Part shown: piece after piece, positions 44,131-53,581 of the stretch
Numbering within the stretch: the stretch's first letter is position 1
Layout of the letters: every line of letters starts with the position of its first letter
DNA from: Bacillus_BA fengqiuensis
Lineage (GTDB): Bacteria > Bacillota > Bacilli > Bacillales > Bacillaceae_H
Length of the DNA stretch: 64,000 bases
NCBI GenBank assembly: GCA_030813035.1
Contig: JAUSTV010000004.1
Strand: one strand, 5' to 3'
The notes under the pieces: generated by a model
The model's database searches: none
Seen by the model: only the letters and a program-made list of their open reading frames with translations
Told to the model about the DNA's origin: nothing
Translations under genes and position numbers: made by a program

Positions 44131-44884
44131 TATACATCACTTCCTTTGCAAGCTCCGTATATACTTCAGCTCCGCGAGATTTTGGATCATATAAAATAAC
44201 AGGTTCTCCATGGCTAGGCGCTTCACTTAAGCGAACATTTCTTGGAATAATCGTTTGATATACCCGGTCCTGAAAATACTTTTTAACTTCTTGCGTCACT
44301 TGAAGGCCTAAATTTGTCCTTGCATCTAACATGGTTAATAGTACCCCTTCAATACGCAAGTTAGAATTTAAATGCTTTTGTACAAGGCGGATTGTATTTA
44401 GAAGCTGGCTGAGCCCTTCTAAAGCGTAAAATTCACATTGCACAGGAATTAATACAGAGTCCGAGGCCGTTAAAGCATTAATGGTTAAAAGCCCCAAAGA
44501 AGGGGGACAATCAATGATGATATAATCAAACTGCTCTTTGACTGTTTCTAAAGCTCTTTTCAACCGTACTTCTCTAGACATCGTTGATACAAGTTCAATC
44601 TCAGCTCCCGCCAATTGAATAGTAGCGGGGATGATACCCAACCCCTCCACCGAGGTAGGATAAATGACTTCTTTTGTACCAGTATCTTCTACAATAACGT
44701 TGTAAATGCAAAAATCTACATCGGATTTGGAAATCCCCACACCGCTTGTTGCATTCCCTTGTGGATCTGCATCTACTAATAACACTTTTTTCCCATGATA
44801 TGCTAAACATGCCCCTAAGTTCACCGCCGTGGTAGTTTTTCCAACTCCACCCTTTTGGTTGGCGATCGCAATGATTTGACCCAC
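44102..44884 (-). CDS. soj: Chromosome-partitioning ATPase Soj (ParA)
   Basis: Soj is a Walker-type ATPase that works with Spo0J in origin segregation and also regulates DnaA. The 260-residue protein has the deviant Walker A KGGVGKTTTAVNLG near residues 10-23, the DADPQGNATSG motif and DCPPSLG. The GTG at 44884 is chosen: GGTGG lies just upstream and it gives the family N-terminus MGQIIAIANQKGG. The ATG 18 bases earlier has no site. Confidence 0.96.
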   Translation of the reverse strand: MGQIIAIANQKGGVGKTTTAVNLGACLAYHGKKVLLVDADPQGNATSGVGISKSDVDFCIYNVIVEDTGTKEVIYPTSVEGLGIIPATIQLAGAEIELVSTMSREVRLKRALETVKEQFDYIIIDCPPSLGLLTINALTASDSVLIPVQCEFYALEGLSQLLNTIRLVQKHLNSNLRIEGVLLTMLDARTNLGLQVTQEVKKYFQDRVYQTIIPRNVRLSEAPSHGEPVILYDPKSRGAEVYTELAKEVMYSGERVREGN

Positions 44885-44964
44885 GGTGCCACCTACCCTC
44901 ATTTTACATGAAAATCTATTTATCTCTATTTTACCATTAATTTTCAGAATTTTTCTTATATGAT

Positions 44965-44995
44965 AAAAAACCTCATCCTATTTTCAGATGAGGAT
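44965..44995 (-). terminator. Terminator of noc
   Basis: On the minus strand the CCTCATC/GATGAGG stem ends in T6, just beyond the noc stop. Confidence 0.75.
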
Positions 44996-45006
44996 GAAGC
45001 CTTGCT

Positions 45007-45891
45007 CTATGGTTTTTTAGGAACTTTAATTGTAATTTGATAATACTCTTCAAACTCTTCTTCCTTCGAATCAATGGAAATGCCACTATCTGTTACCATA
45101 GATAAAGATTGGCGAATTGTATTAATGGCTATTCTCATATCTTTACTAAGCGATTTTCTTTTTGCCTTCGGTTTCACCACTTGTTGTTCGAGCAATTTCA
45201 CTACTCTTTCTTCTGTTTGCTTTACATTGAACTGTTTTTCAAGAATCTCCTGTAAAACGGCCAGCTGCTTTTCTTCACTCTTTAAAGGAATTAAAGCACG
45301 AGCATGCCGTTCCGTAATTGTCTTTTGTTTGATGGCTTCTTGAATTGGAGTTGGCAATTTTAATAAACGAAGCTTATTTGCCACCGTTGACTGCCCTTTT
45401 CCAAGCCGCTGGGCCAGCGCTTCTTGCGTCAAATTATGTAGTTCAATGAGTTTAACGTAGGCAAGTGCTTCTTCAATGGCTGTCAATTCTTCACGCTGAA
45501 GATTTTCAATCAGTGCAACAGAAGCAGTTTCGGTATCATCAAGCTGTTTAACTATTGCAGGAATAGTCTCCCATCTTAAGCTTTGAACCGCACGCCATCT
45601 TCTTTCCCCGGCAATTAATTCATATAAGCCATCTTCTATCTCTCTTACGACAATCGGCTGGATAATTCCATGTGTCCGAATGGTAAGTGCCAATTCCTCA
45701 ATTTTATGCTCATTGAATACGGTACGCGGCTGATATCGATTAGGTATAATAGTTAAAACTGGTATTTGCTTAATTTCTTCTTTAATGACTGTTTCTTCTT
45801 CCAGTAACTCTACTTCTTGTTCTTGTTCTTGTTCTTGTTCTACTTCATTTTTTTCCTTCAAATTAAAAAAGCGTGAGAAAGCAGATTTCAT
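45007..45891 (-). CDS. noc: Nucleoid occlusion protein Noc
   Basis: Noc is a ParB paralogue that binds its own sites, associates with membrane and blocks Z-ring assembly over the nucleoid. The 294-residue protein has the amphipathic membrane-targeting start MKSAFSRFFNLKEK, a CTP motif GERRWRAVQ and the HTH LTQEALAQRLGKGQSTVANK. A Glu/Gln repeat (EQEQEQEQE) follows the helix, encoded by four tandem copies of a hexamer near 45812-45838, so its length may vary between strains. Position upstream of soj and sequence favour Noc over a second Spo0J. Confidence 0.93.
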   Translation of the reverse strand: MKSAFSRFFNLKEKNEVEQEQEQEQEVELLEEETVIKEEIKQIPVLTIIPNRYQPRTVFNEHKIEELALTIRTHGIIQPIVVREIEDGLYELIAGERRWRAVQSLRWETIPAIVKQLDDTETASVALIENLQREELTAIEEALAYVKLIELHNLTQEALAQRLGKGQSTVANKLRLLKLPTPIQEAIKQKTITERHARALIPLKSEEKQLAVLQEILEKQFNVKQTEERVVKLLEQQVVKPKAKRKSLSKDMRIAINTIRQSLSMVTDSGISIDSKEEEFEEYYQITIKVPKKP

Positions 45892-45978
45892 AGTCCTACA
45901 CCACCTTCAGGAAAATCCCACTTAATATTTCGATATTTATACTTCATTTCCTGCTTTTTATCCAAAGAAAATGGAAGA

Positions 45979-46014
45979 GATACACCAATGCTTCATATGA
46001 AACATTGGTGTATC
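45979..46014. repeat. 36-bp near-perfect palindrome between noc and rsmG
   Basis: GATACACCAATGCTTCAT is followed directly by its complement with one mismatch and no loop. On the plus strand it is followed by ACCCTTTTTC. The centre TGTTTCATATGAAGCA (minus strand) is a 13/16 match to parS. It could be a terminator-like hairpin or a protein-binding dyad. Confidence 0.6.
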
Positions 46015-46062
46015 ACCCTTTTTCTAACTAAAAAAAGATAAGCTGGGAAGTTCTTCGCTTAT

Positions 46063-46209
46063 GACTCCTACTCTTCGGTCTTTTTGCTTCTGCATCCTAA
46101 ATCTTAAAATGTTACCCATGCAGAAGTTTTGAAGTACAGGAGGTACGAGTCAGTCTTTTGGATCGCAATCCCTCCATTAAGCTGAAACCGTCTCAAGCTT
46201 GAACGATCC
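46063..46209. repeat. Pair of long imperfect hairpins between noc and rsmG
   Basis: CTTCTGCAT (46087-46095) pairs with ATGCAGAAG (46118-46126), extended outside by GACTC/GAGTC (46063 and 46147). A second set, GGATCG (46160) with CGATCC (46204), encloses AAGCT/AAGCTT repeats. It has no coding potential; it may be a structured RNA or decayed repeat. Confidence 0.4.
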
Positions 46210-46225
46210 CTTCGCTTGTCTTATT

Positions 46226-46942
46226 TTATTCAATCGGCATTTTAAGAGGAGTACCTGGTTTTCTAGGGTATTTTTTAGGCGTTTTTTGCACTTTTTTTAT
46301 CCCGATAATATGTCGTTCGCTTTTTTCGAATGGCAAATATAATTGCTCAACCCATTGAAGCTCTCCACCTAATAATTTCATCGACTTTTTCCCTTTTTCC
46401 AGCTCTTCTAAAGCAGTCGCACCTTTCATGGCAATAAACATTCCTTTTTCTTTTACAAGGGGTAAACAAAACTCATTCAATACAGAAATCCTTGCGACAG
46501 CTCTTGCTGTAACTAAATCAAAGCTTTCGCGGTGAGCTGGATTTTTCCCGAATATTTCTGCACGGTCATGGTATAAATGAACATTCTCCAACTTCAGCTT
46601 TTCTACTAGATGAGATAAGAAAGTAATCCTTTTTTGCAATGAATCCACAATACTTATGTGCAGGTGAGGAAAACAAATCTTTAAAGGAATACTTGGAAAT
46701 CCTGCTCCCGCTCCTACATCACATATATGTCCGACTTTTGCAAGGTCAACAGAAAAAGCAAGGGACACTGAATCAAAGAAGTGTTTTTCTAATACTTCTT
46801 CATACTCCGTAATAGCCGTCAGATTCATCTTTTCGTTCCATTCCACTAACGTCTCATAGTACAAGTCAAATTGTGCCAGCTGTTCATCCGAAAGTTCAAT
46901 TCCCTTCGCTTGAAGGAGCTTCTTAAATTGTTCTTTATTCAT
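46226..46942 (-). CDS. rsmG: 16S rRNA (guanine-527 N7)-methyltransferase RsmG
   Basis: RsmG (GidB) methylates G527 of 16S rRNA using SAM; its loss gives low-level streptomycin resistance. The 238-residue protein has the SAM motif ICDVGAGAGFPSIPLK near 72, the family start FKKLLQAKGIELSDEQLAQF, and LVTARAVARISVLNEFCLPL. It follows mnmG by about 35 bp in the usual mnmE-mnmG-rsmG-noc order. Confidence 0.97.
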   Translation of the reverse strand: MNKEQFKKLLQAKGIELSDEQLAQFDLYYETLVEWNEKMNLTAITEYEEVLEKHFFDSVSLAFSVDLAKVGHICDVGAGAGFPSIPLKICFPHLHISIVDSLQKRITFLSHLVEKLKLENVHLYHDRAEIFGKNPAHRESFDLVTARAVARISVLNEFCLPLVKEKGMFIAMKGATALEELEKGKKSMKLLGGELQWVEQLYLPFEKSERHIIGIKKVQKTPKKYPRKPGTPLKMPIE

Positions 46943-46978
46943 TGGAAATTCCTTTCATCATTTCATACTCCTATTAGG

Positions 46979-48871
46979 TTATCCAGAGATTTTAGCGATA
47001 CGCCCTTGTTCAATATATACTAACAAAATAGAAACATCAGCCGGATTTACACCTGAAATGCGTGATGCTTGGGCCACAGTCAATGGCCTTACTTGCTTCA
47101 GCTTTTGCTTCGCTTCTGTCGCCAATCCGTTTATAGCTTCGTAATCAATATCTTCTGGAATCTTTTTATCTTCAAGTTTCTTTAAACGTTCTACTTGCTG
47201 AAGTGATTTTTGGATGTATCCCTCATACTTCACTTGAATTTCCACTTGTTCCGCCACATCTTCAGAGATATCCGTCTCCGCCGGGATCATTTTACGTATA
47301 TGTTCATATGTCATTTCAGGGCGTTTCAATAAATCAATACCGCGAATACCATCTTTTAGTTCGCTTCCGCCTGCTTCTCGAATCAATTGCTGCACCTCAG
47401 CAGTTGGTTTGATAATAATAGAATGCAAACGCTCTTTCTCTTGCTCAATTTGTTCTTTTTTAGCTAAAAATTGTCCGTAACGTTCTTCAGAAATCAATCC
47501 AATTTTGTGGCCAATATCCGTCAAGCGCAAATCGGCATTATCATGACGTAATAATAATCGGTATTCTGCTCTAGAAGTTAATAGACGATATGGCTCATTT
47601 GTCCCTTTCGTCACTAGGTCATCGATCAGGACTCCAATGTAGGCATCTGAGCGGCCCAAAATGACTTCTTCTTTTTCTAATGCATTACAAGCAGCATTAA
47701 TTCCAGCCATCAATCCTTGGCCAGCTGCCTCTTCATACCCGGATGTACCATTGATCTGGCCGGCTGTATAAAGATTTTTCACTACTTTTGTTTCTAGTGT
47801 TGGCCATAGTTGAGTCGGAACAATCGCATCGTATTCAATAGCATATCCCGCACGCATCATTTGCACGTTTTCAAGTCCAGGGATAGTCGAAAGAATTTGG
47901 CGCTGCACGTGCTCCGGCAAGCTAGTAGAAAGGCCCTGCACATACACTTCCTCCGTATTCCGCCCTTCCGGCTCAAGGAAAATTTGATGGCGCGGCTTAT
48001 CATTAAAACGTACGACTTTATCTTCAATAGACGGACAATAGCGCGGCCCTGTCCCTTTAATCATCCCTGAATACATTGGCGAAAGATGCAGATTCTCATC
48101 AATGATTTGATGGGTTTTTTCACTTGTATAAGTTAACCAACAAGGAAGCTGATCGGTAATATATTTTGTGGTTTCATATGAAAATGCACGAGGCACTTCG
48201 TCCCCTGGCTGGATTTCCGTCTTGCTATAATCAATGGTATGACTATTGACACGAGGAGGAGTACCTGTCTTGAACCGTGCTAATTCAAATCCAAGTTCTT
48301 GCAAGTGTTCCGACAGCTTAATAGATGGCTGCTGATTGTTGGGTCCGCTGGAGTACTTAAGTTGCCCTAAAATAATTTCTCCTCTAAGGAATGTTCCTGT
48401 AGTGATAACGACTGCTTTAGCTGTATATTTCGCACCTGTTTGTGTGATTACACCTTTACACACTCCATCCTCTACTACAAGATGTTCCACCATTCCTTGC
48501 ATCAATGTTAGGTTTGGTTCATGCTCAAGCGTTTTTTTCATCTCGTGCTGATATAAAAATTTATCCGCCTGGGCACGTAATGCACGAACCGCTGGACCTT
48601 TTCCCGTATTTAACATTCTCATTTGAATATGAGTTTTATCAATATTTTTCCCCATTTCTCCGCCTAGAGCATCAATCTCCCGTACTACAATCCCTTTGGC
48701 GGGCCCACCTACGGAAGGGTTGCAGGGCATGAATGCTACCATATCCAAATTAATGGTTAATGCTAATGTCTTTGCCCCCATTCTGGCAGAAGCGAGTGCG
48801 GCCTCACAGCCTGCATGGCCGGCACCGATGATAATCACATCATAATTGCCTCCATCATATTGATAGTTCAT
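46979..48871 (-). CDS. mnmG: tRNA uridine 5-carboxymethylaminomethyl modification enzyme MnmG
   Basis: MnmG (GidA) forms with MnmE the complex that modifies U34 of wobble tRNAs. The 630-residue FAD protein has the dinucleotide fold VIIIGAGHAGCEAALASARMG near residue 14, conserved CNPSVGGPAKG, the FAD block YTAGQINGTSGYEEAAGQG near 369, and a C-terminal helical domain with SRISGVNPADVSILL. A GGAGGTATATAC site precedes the ATG. Confidence 0.97.
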   Translation of the reverse strand: MNYQYDGGNYDVIIIGAGHAGCEAALASARMGAKTLALTINLDMVAFMPCNPSVGGPAKGIVVREIDALGGEMGKNIDKTHIQMRMLNTGKGPAVRALRAQADKFLYQHEMKKTLEHEPNLTLMQGMVEHLVVEDGVCKGVITQTGAKYTAKAVVITTGTFLRGEIILGQLKYSSGPNNQQPSIKLSEHLQELGFELARFKTGTPPRVNSHTIDYSKTEIQPGDEVPRAFSYETTKYITDQLPCWLTYTSEKTHQIIDENLHLSPMYSGMIKGTGPRYCPSIEDKVVRFNDKPRHQIFLEPEGRNTEEVYVQGLSTSLPEHVQRQILSTIPGLENVQMMRAGYAIEYDAIVPTQLWPTLETKVVKNLYTAGQINGTSGYEEAAGQGLMAGINAACNALEKEEVILGRSDAYIGVLIDDLVTKGTNEPYRLLTSRAEYRLLLRHDNADLRLTDIGHKIGLISEERYGQFLAKKEQIEQEKERLHSIIIKPTAEVQQLIREAGGSELKDGIRGIDLLKRPEMTYEHIRKMIPAETDISEDVAEQVEIQVKYEGYIQKSLQQVERLKKLEDKKIPEDIDYEAINGLATEAKQKLKQVRPLTVAQASRISGVNPADVSILLVYIEQGRIAKISG

Positions 48872-48886
48872 GTATATACCTCCTTT

Positions 48887-50275
48887 TTATTTCCCTAAAC
48901 AGAACTGTGAAAACAGCTGGTCAATTAAGCTTTCATGAACCGCTTCTCCAATGACTTCGCCTAACAGCTCCCACGTTCTTGTTAAATCAATTTGTACAAT
49001 ATCGATCGGCACACCATTCTCCACTCCCGCCAATGCTTCCTCAATGGCCTGTTTAGCTTGAGTGAGCAGCGCAATATGTCGAGTATTAGATACATACGTT
49101 AAATCATGGGCTTCGACAGATCCCTCAAAGAATAAAGAAGCAATAGCTTCTTCAAGCTCATCGATTCCTCTTTCTTCTAATAGTGAAGTGGTAACGATTG
49201 AATGATTTCCTGCCATTTCCTTGACTCTATCCATATCAATTTTAGGGGAAAGGTCTGTTTTATTTACTATAACAATAAAGTCCATCCCTTGTACTGCTTC
49301 AAAAAGTTGCTCGTCTTCTTTTGTTAAAACATCATGATAGTTTAAAACAAGTAAAATTAAATCAGCTTGCTTTAAGTATTGGCGAGAACGTTCGACCCCG
49401 ATACGTTCGACAATATCTTCTGTCTCCCTAATACCTGCCGTATCGACCAATCTCAATGGTACTCCTCTTACATTTACGTACTCTTCAATCACATCGCGTG
49501 TTGTGCCCGGTATATCTGTGACAATGGCTTTTGTATCATGAACAAGACTATTCAAAAGAGAGGATTTCCCGACATTAGGACGCCCTACAATCACTGTCGC
49601 TAGGCCTTCACGCAAAATTTTTCCTTGTTGAGATGTTCGTAGCAGCCTTTCGATTTCAATTTTTACTTTCGTTGCCCTTTCAACTAACATTGTATGAGTC
49701 ATTTCTTCGACGTCATCATATTCAGGATAATCAATATTCACTTCCACGTGCGCCAACGTCTCCAAAATCTCCTGTCTAAGCCTGCGGATTAAATTCGATA
49801 GGCGCCCTTCCATCTGATTAAGAGCAACATTCATTGCCTTATCTGTTTTGGCACGAATTAAGTCCATCACAGCTTCCGCTTGAGATAAATCGATTCTTCC
49901 ATTTAAAAAAGCCCGCTTTGTGAACTCTCCAGGGTCGGCTAAACGCGCACCATTTGCTAGTACTAATTGTAAAACACGATTGACCGATACCAATCCGCCG
50001 TGACAATTGATTTCGACCACATCTTCACGCGTGAAAGTTTTAGGGCCTTTCATGAGAGCAAGCATCACTTCTTCAATTTTTTGATTCGATTGCGGATCTA
50101 TAATATGGCCATAATGAATCGTATGGGACGGAACTTCTAACAGATTCTTTCCTGATGGACTTTTAAAAATACGGTTAGCAATGGGGATAGCTTCATCACC
50201 GCTTAAACGAACTATAGCAATAGCCCCCTCACCCATTGGAGTTGAAATGGCCGCAATTGTATCAAAATCTAACAT
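48887..50275 (-). CDS. mnmE: tRNA modification GTPase MnmE
   Basis: MnmE (TrmE) is a K+-dependent GTPase partner of MnmG. It has the N-terminal folate-binding domain (DTIAAISTPMGEGAIAIVRLSG), a central helical domain, and an inserted G domain with GRPNVGKSSLLNSL, DIPGTTRDVIEE, DTAGI and NKTD. The C-terminal catalytic motif is FCLGK. The ATG at 50275 is chosen because AAGGGGTG lies eight bases upstream, giving 462 residues, the normal length. The 27 bases further upstream contain the ribosome site itself. Confidence 0.96.
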   Translation of the reverse strand: MLDFDTIAAISTPMGEGAIAIVRLSGDEAIPIANRIFKSPSGKNLLEVPSHTIHYGHIIDPQSNQKIEEVMLALMKGPKTFTREDVVEINCHGGLVSVNRVLQLVLANGARLADPGEFTKRAFLNGRIDLSQAEAVMDLIRAKTDKAMNVALNQMEGRLSNLIRRLRQEILETLAHVEVNIDYPEYDDVEEMTHTMLVERATKVKIEIERLLRTSQQGKILREGLATVIVGRPNVGKSSLLNSLVHDTKAIVTDIPGTTRDVIEEYVNVRGVPLRLVDTAGIRETEDIVERIGVERSRQYLKQADLILLVLNYHDVLTKEDEQLFEAVQGMDFIVIVNKTDLSPKIDMDRVKEMAGNHSIVTTSLLEERGIDELEEAIASLFFEGSVEAHDLTYVSNTRHIALLTQAKQAIEEALAGVENGVPIDIVQIDLTRTWELLGEVIGEAVHESLIDQLFSQFCLGK

Positions 50276-50645
50276 CTCTTCTTCACCCCTTTTCGGTAAC
50301 ATGACAATATTTATTCAAACGATAACGGTTCGTCTATCTTTTTCCTTATTTATTATCGTTTACATTTTTACGGAAATGAAAACAAAAAAATATATGCTAT
50401 TCCTAACTTCTTAGCATATCATACTTCATATTTAAACAGAAGAAACTGGCCCTTGATATAATAATAAGCAAAACGATACTTATTCACACCCTTATCTTAA
50501 AACAGCAATCATTATTGTAACTTATCCACATGTGAATAACAATTATATTCTTCTTGTCACTTTCGGCTTTCTCTAAAAGCTTACAAAATCGCCATTTGTC
50601 ATGAAAAAGCCAAATAAAAAAAGCTTCAGGCATGCCCAAAGCTTT
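50276..50645. other. Intergenic region between mnmE and jag with a DnaA box and terminator
   Basis: About 370 AT-rich bases contain the mnmE promoter region and a perfect DnaA box TTATCCACA at 50522-50530. The jag terminator (AAAAAAGCTT, CAGGCATGCCC loop, AAGCTTTTT, 50617-50646) is also here. No credible gene is seen. Confidence 0.6.
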
Positions 50646-51269
50646 TTAACGTATAATAGGTTCAAGAACTACTTTTCGTTTTGCTCCTTCCTCAATAGAG
50701 GAAGTTTTCACTAAAGGGTGATTTTTCAATGTTTGATGAATGATTTTTCGTTCATGGGCCGGCATAGGTTCAAGAACCACTTTTTTGGATGTTTTCGACA
50801 CTTGAGCAGCCAATTTTTTCGCTAGGTTTTCCAACGTTTCCCTTCTCCGCACTTTATATCCCTCAGGATCTAAAGTGATGGTTAAATATTCGTTGGAATA
50901 ACGATTCGCGACGAGCTGGGTTAATAACTCCAAAGCATTGATTGTTTGTCCTCTTTTCCCAATAAGAATACCCATGTTTTCACCGCTCAAGTGAAACTCA
51001 TGTTGCTTTCCTTTTTGTGAAATTTCTATATGAACACGCATACCCATTTCACTTGCAACTGCCTTAAGAAAATGAGCAGCCTCTTCAATTGGATCGATTA
51101 CTTTTTCAATTTCCACGACAGCAGGACGCGACTTCCATAGTCCAAGAAATCCTCTTTTTCCTTCATCTACTACACGAATAATCGCTTTATCTCGGGAAAT
51201 ACCCAATGTACTTAATCCATTTTTGACAGCTTCCTCTACATTTTGACCTTCAGCGGTTACTTTATTCAC
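50646..51269 (-). CDS. jag: RNA-binding protein Jag (KhpB/EloR)
   Basis: This 207-residue protein has an N-terminal Jag domain (MNKVTAEGQNVEEAVKNGL), a KH-like domain with ILIGKRGQTINALELLTQLV and a C-terminal R3H domain (MPAHERKIIHQTLKNHP). Jag/KhpB partners KhpA in RNA binding and affects cell elongation and sporulation. It overlaps yidC by four bases (ATGA), as in B. subtilis spoIIIJ-jag. Confidence 0.95.
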   Translation of the reverse strand: MNKVTAEGQNVEEAVKNGLSTLGISRDKAIIRVVDEGKRGFLGLWKSRPAVVEIEKVIDPIEEAAHFLKAVASEMGMRVHIEISQKGKQHEFHLSGENMGILIGKRGQTINALELLTQLVANRYSNEYLTITLDPEGYKVRRRETLENLAKKLAAQVSKTSKKVVLEPMPAHERKIIHQTLKNHPLVKTSSIEEGAKRKVVLEPIIR

Positions 51270-52039
51270 TTTTTCGTTCCACCCGATTCACGGACCGACG
51301 CTTTTAATTCAGGTCCCTTTATAAAATAAGTTTGGACAATCATAAAGATATTTCCCACTACCCAATACAATGAGAGCGCTGCAGGGAAATTAATGGCAAA
51401 AACAATAATCATAATTGGCATTAACCATAGCATCATCGCCATTTGTGGGTTTTGATTTTCTGTTCCCGCCATCATCATTTTTTGTTGAATGAACGTTGTG
51501 GCTCCTGCAACAAGCGGAAGAATGAAAAATGGATCCGCTTCCCCCAAGTCAAACCAAAGAAAGTTATGACTCGCAATTTCTTCCGTGCGAGTAATAGCAT
51601 GGAAAAACCCAATTAAAATAGGCATTTGGACAACTAGTGGTAAACATCCAGCAAGCGGATTGACCCCATGTTGTTGGAAAAGTTGCATGGTTTCTTGCTG
51701 CAATTTCTGTTGAGTTTTCGCATCCTTTGAGCTGTACTTTTCTTTTAGTTTTTGCATCTCAGGTTGAAGCGCCTGCATCGCTTTTGAGCTTTTTGTCTGC
51801 TTAATCATCAACGGCAACAGGATTAAACGAATGAAAACCGTAACAATTACAATCGATAAACCGTAACTATTGCCAAACAACTCCGCAAAATAAATAATGA
51901 CCATAGAAAGCGGATACACTACGTACTCATTCCAAAACCCCTTACTATCAGGAGTAATGGGTTCATTAACCTGTGTACAACCAGCCATGAATGAGACTAA
52001 AAGTACAAGTAATAAGCCAAATAGCAGCCTCTTTTTCAT
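51266..52039 (-). CDS. yidC: Membrane protein insertase YidC (SpoIIIJ-type)
   Basis: YidC inserts and folds membrane proteins with or without SecYEG; SpoIIIJ is required in sporulation for the SpoIIIA-SpoIIQ channel. The 257-residue lipoprotein precursor has a lipobox ending SFMAGC at residue 21 and five later membrane segments. The 60KD_IMP motifs include SYGLSIVIVTVFIRLILLPL and NPLAGCLPLVVQMPILIGFF. It lies downstream of rnpA. Confidence 0.95.
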   Translation of the reverse strand: MKKRLLFGLLLVLLVSFMAGCTQVNEPITPDSKGFWNEYVVYPLSMVIIYFAELFGNSYGLSIVIVTVFIRLILLPLMIKQTKSSKAMQALQPEMQKLKEKYSSKDAKTQQKLQQETMQLFQQHGVNPLAGCLPLVVQMPILIGFFHAITRTEEIASHNFLWFDLGEADPFFILPLVAGATTFIQQKMMMAGTENQNPQMAMMLWLMPIMIIVFAINFPAALSLYWVVGNIFMIVQTYFIKGPELKASVRESGGTKK

Positions 52040-52126
52040 ATGAACTCTCCTCTTTCCCTCCAGATTTAAAATAACCCCATTTTCAAATCCATTATATAAG
52101 GATTAAATCGAAAAACAATAAAAAGC

Positions 52127-52504
52127 TTAAAGATGCTTATTTTCTCCTTTTAATTGAACATGTTGCTTTTTTAGAACCTTCGCTTTTCGTAAAACGTGCG
52201 CCAAACTCTTTTTCACTTCTTCGTATTCCATATCTGATACCGGCATTCTTGCAATGATAATGTAATCTTTATGTTGATTCAGATCTGGAGAAAATTCAAA
52301 AATCACCTGGCGAATGAGGCGTTTTATTCGATTTCTAGTAACCGCATTCCCAATTTTTTTACCCACCGACAACCCCACCCGGAAATGTACTTGTTCCGGC
52401 TGATCCATCACATAAACGACAAACTGGCGATTGGCAAAGGATTGTCCATTTTTGAATACTGCTTGGAATTCTTTATTTTTCTTAATGCGATATTCTTTCT
52501 TCAT
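52127..52504 (-). CDS. rnpA: Ribonuclease P protein component
   Basis: RnpA binds the catalytic RNase P RNA and helps it cleave the 5' leader of pre-tRNAs. The 125-residue basic protein has YRIKKNKEFQAVFKNG and the signature RVGLSVGKKIGNAVTRNRIKR. The ATG at 52504 is chosen because AGGAG lies nine bases upstream; the ATG at 52513 touches that site directly. Confidence 0.96.
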   Translation of the reverse strand: MKKEYRIKKNKEFQAVFKNGQSFANRQFVVYVMDQPEQVHFRVGLSVGKKIGNAVTRNRIKRLIRQVIFEFSPDLNQHKDYIIIARMPVSDMEYEEVKKSLAHVLRKAKVLKKQHVQLKGENKHL

Positions 52505-52744
52505 TCGTAACATCTCCTGTTCTTTTTCAGCTTTTAAATAAATAAGCTATGTAATTAGGAGGTGAATAAGAAAAGCGCAAGTGCCTTAGTCAAATTAGAA
52601 GGAAATAAAAATAGTTCCTGTCCCGCACAAGCTTTTTTGCCTCATGGGTACAATGGTCTCTTCTGCAGCGGGTCCAGGCTTGGGAGCTAGACACCCGTAC
52701 TCATTCGGAAAAGATGCTTTCCTTTTAAAATCGTCTATAAAGTT

Positions 52745-52776
52745 GAAAAAAAAGACCACTGACGTTTCAGTGGCCT
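52745..52776 (-). terminator. Terminator between rpmH and rnpA
   Basis: On the minus strand the CCACTGA/TCAGTGG stem is followed by a long T-run, directly at the rpmH stop. It implies that rnpA is partly uncoupled from rpmH. Confidence 0.75.
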
Positions 52777-52909
52777 ACGCTGATAATACTTTTCTTCCTT
52801 TACGACGACGACGTGCTAAAACTTTACGTCCATTTGCAGTGCTCATACGGCTACGGAAACCGTGTACTTTGCTGCGCTTACGTTTATTTGGTTGATAAGT
52901 GCGTTTCAT
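52775..52909 (-). CDS. rpmH: 50S ribosomal protein L34
   Basis: L34 (44 residues) starts MKRTYQPNKRKRSKVHGFRS and ends RRRRKGRKVLSA. A GGGGAGGTG-type site precedes the ATG. It is the conserved neighbour of oriC in Firmicutes. Confidence 0.97.
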   Translation of the reverse strand: MKRTYQPNKRKRSKVHGFRSRMSTANGRKVLARRRRKGRKVLSA

Positions 52910-53581
52910 CTATAAACACCTCCCCGAGGAATATCTGAAAAAGACAGTCTTGAAAATTATAATGAAAAATACCTCTATATGTCAATCTCCAACAACAAAA
53001 AAAGGTTAAAAAACTATTCAACCCATGTTACAGAATATCAGAATCTCTGTCTTTTTTCAAATTATTTTTCTAAGTTTTTATTTTCTTTTCCCTTCAGCAT
53101 ATCTTCTACAAAGATCCAAACCAGTAGCTTTTTTACGATATATGCTTTAAAAATCGCATTTGTGGATAAGTTTTTTCGACATTTTTTACAATACACAACT
53201 ATTATCGACAAATGGTACACATTATATGGTGTTGTGGAAAACTTTTCTCCACAACTTGTAGTGCTTGTGGATAAGTTTTTAAAATTCATTGCAACTATTG
53301 GTTTTCTTTGATATTATATTTTTGTTTTCACTCTTAACAACTTTTCCACATTATAATCTTATCCACAGATTGTGGATAAGATGTGGACATTATATTCATG
53401 CTGTTTATAAATGGGATTCTTGAAATTGTGGATACTGTCGAATAGTCATCTTTCTTCTATAATATATATTTATTCACATCTAAACAATATTAAATTTCCG
53501 GAATATTATTCATCGATAATTCAGCGTTGTACAAAGGTTGTACAAATTGCAATAAATATAGAGATGTAAGGAGGGAATGCA
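52910..53581. other. oriC: oriC, rpmH-dnaA part, with DnaA boxes and dnaA promoter region
   Basis: The AT-rich intergenic region holds perfect DnaA boxes (TTATCCACA or complement) at 53161-53169, 53266-53274, 53359-53367 and 53371-53379. Near matches such as TTTTCCACA lie near 53343 and 53247. The array corresponds to the incA/incB boxes upstream of dnaA in B. subtilis, where DnaA also represses its own gene. An AGGAGGG ribosome site is at 53569-53575. Confidence 0.9.
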
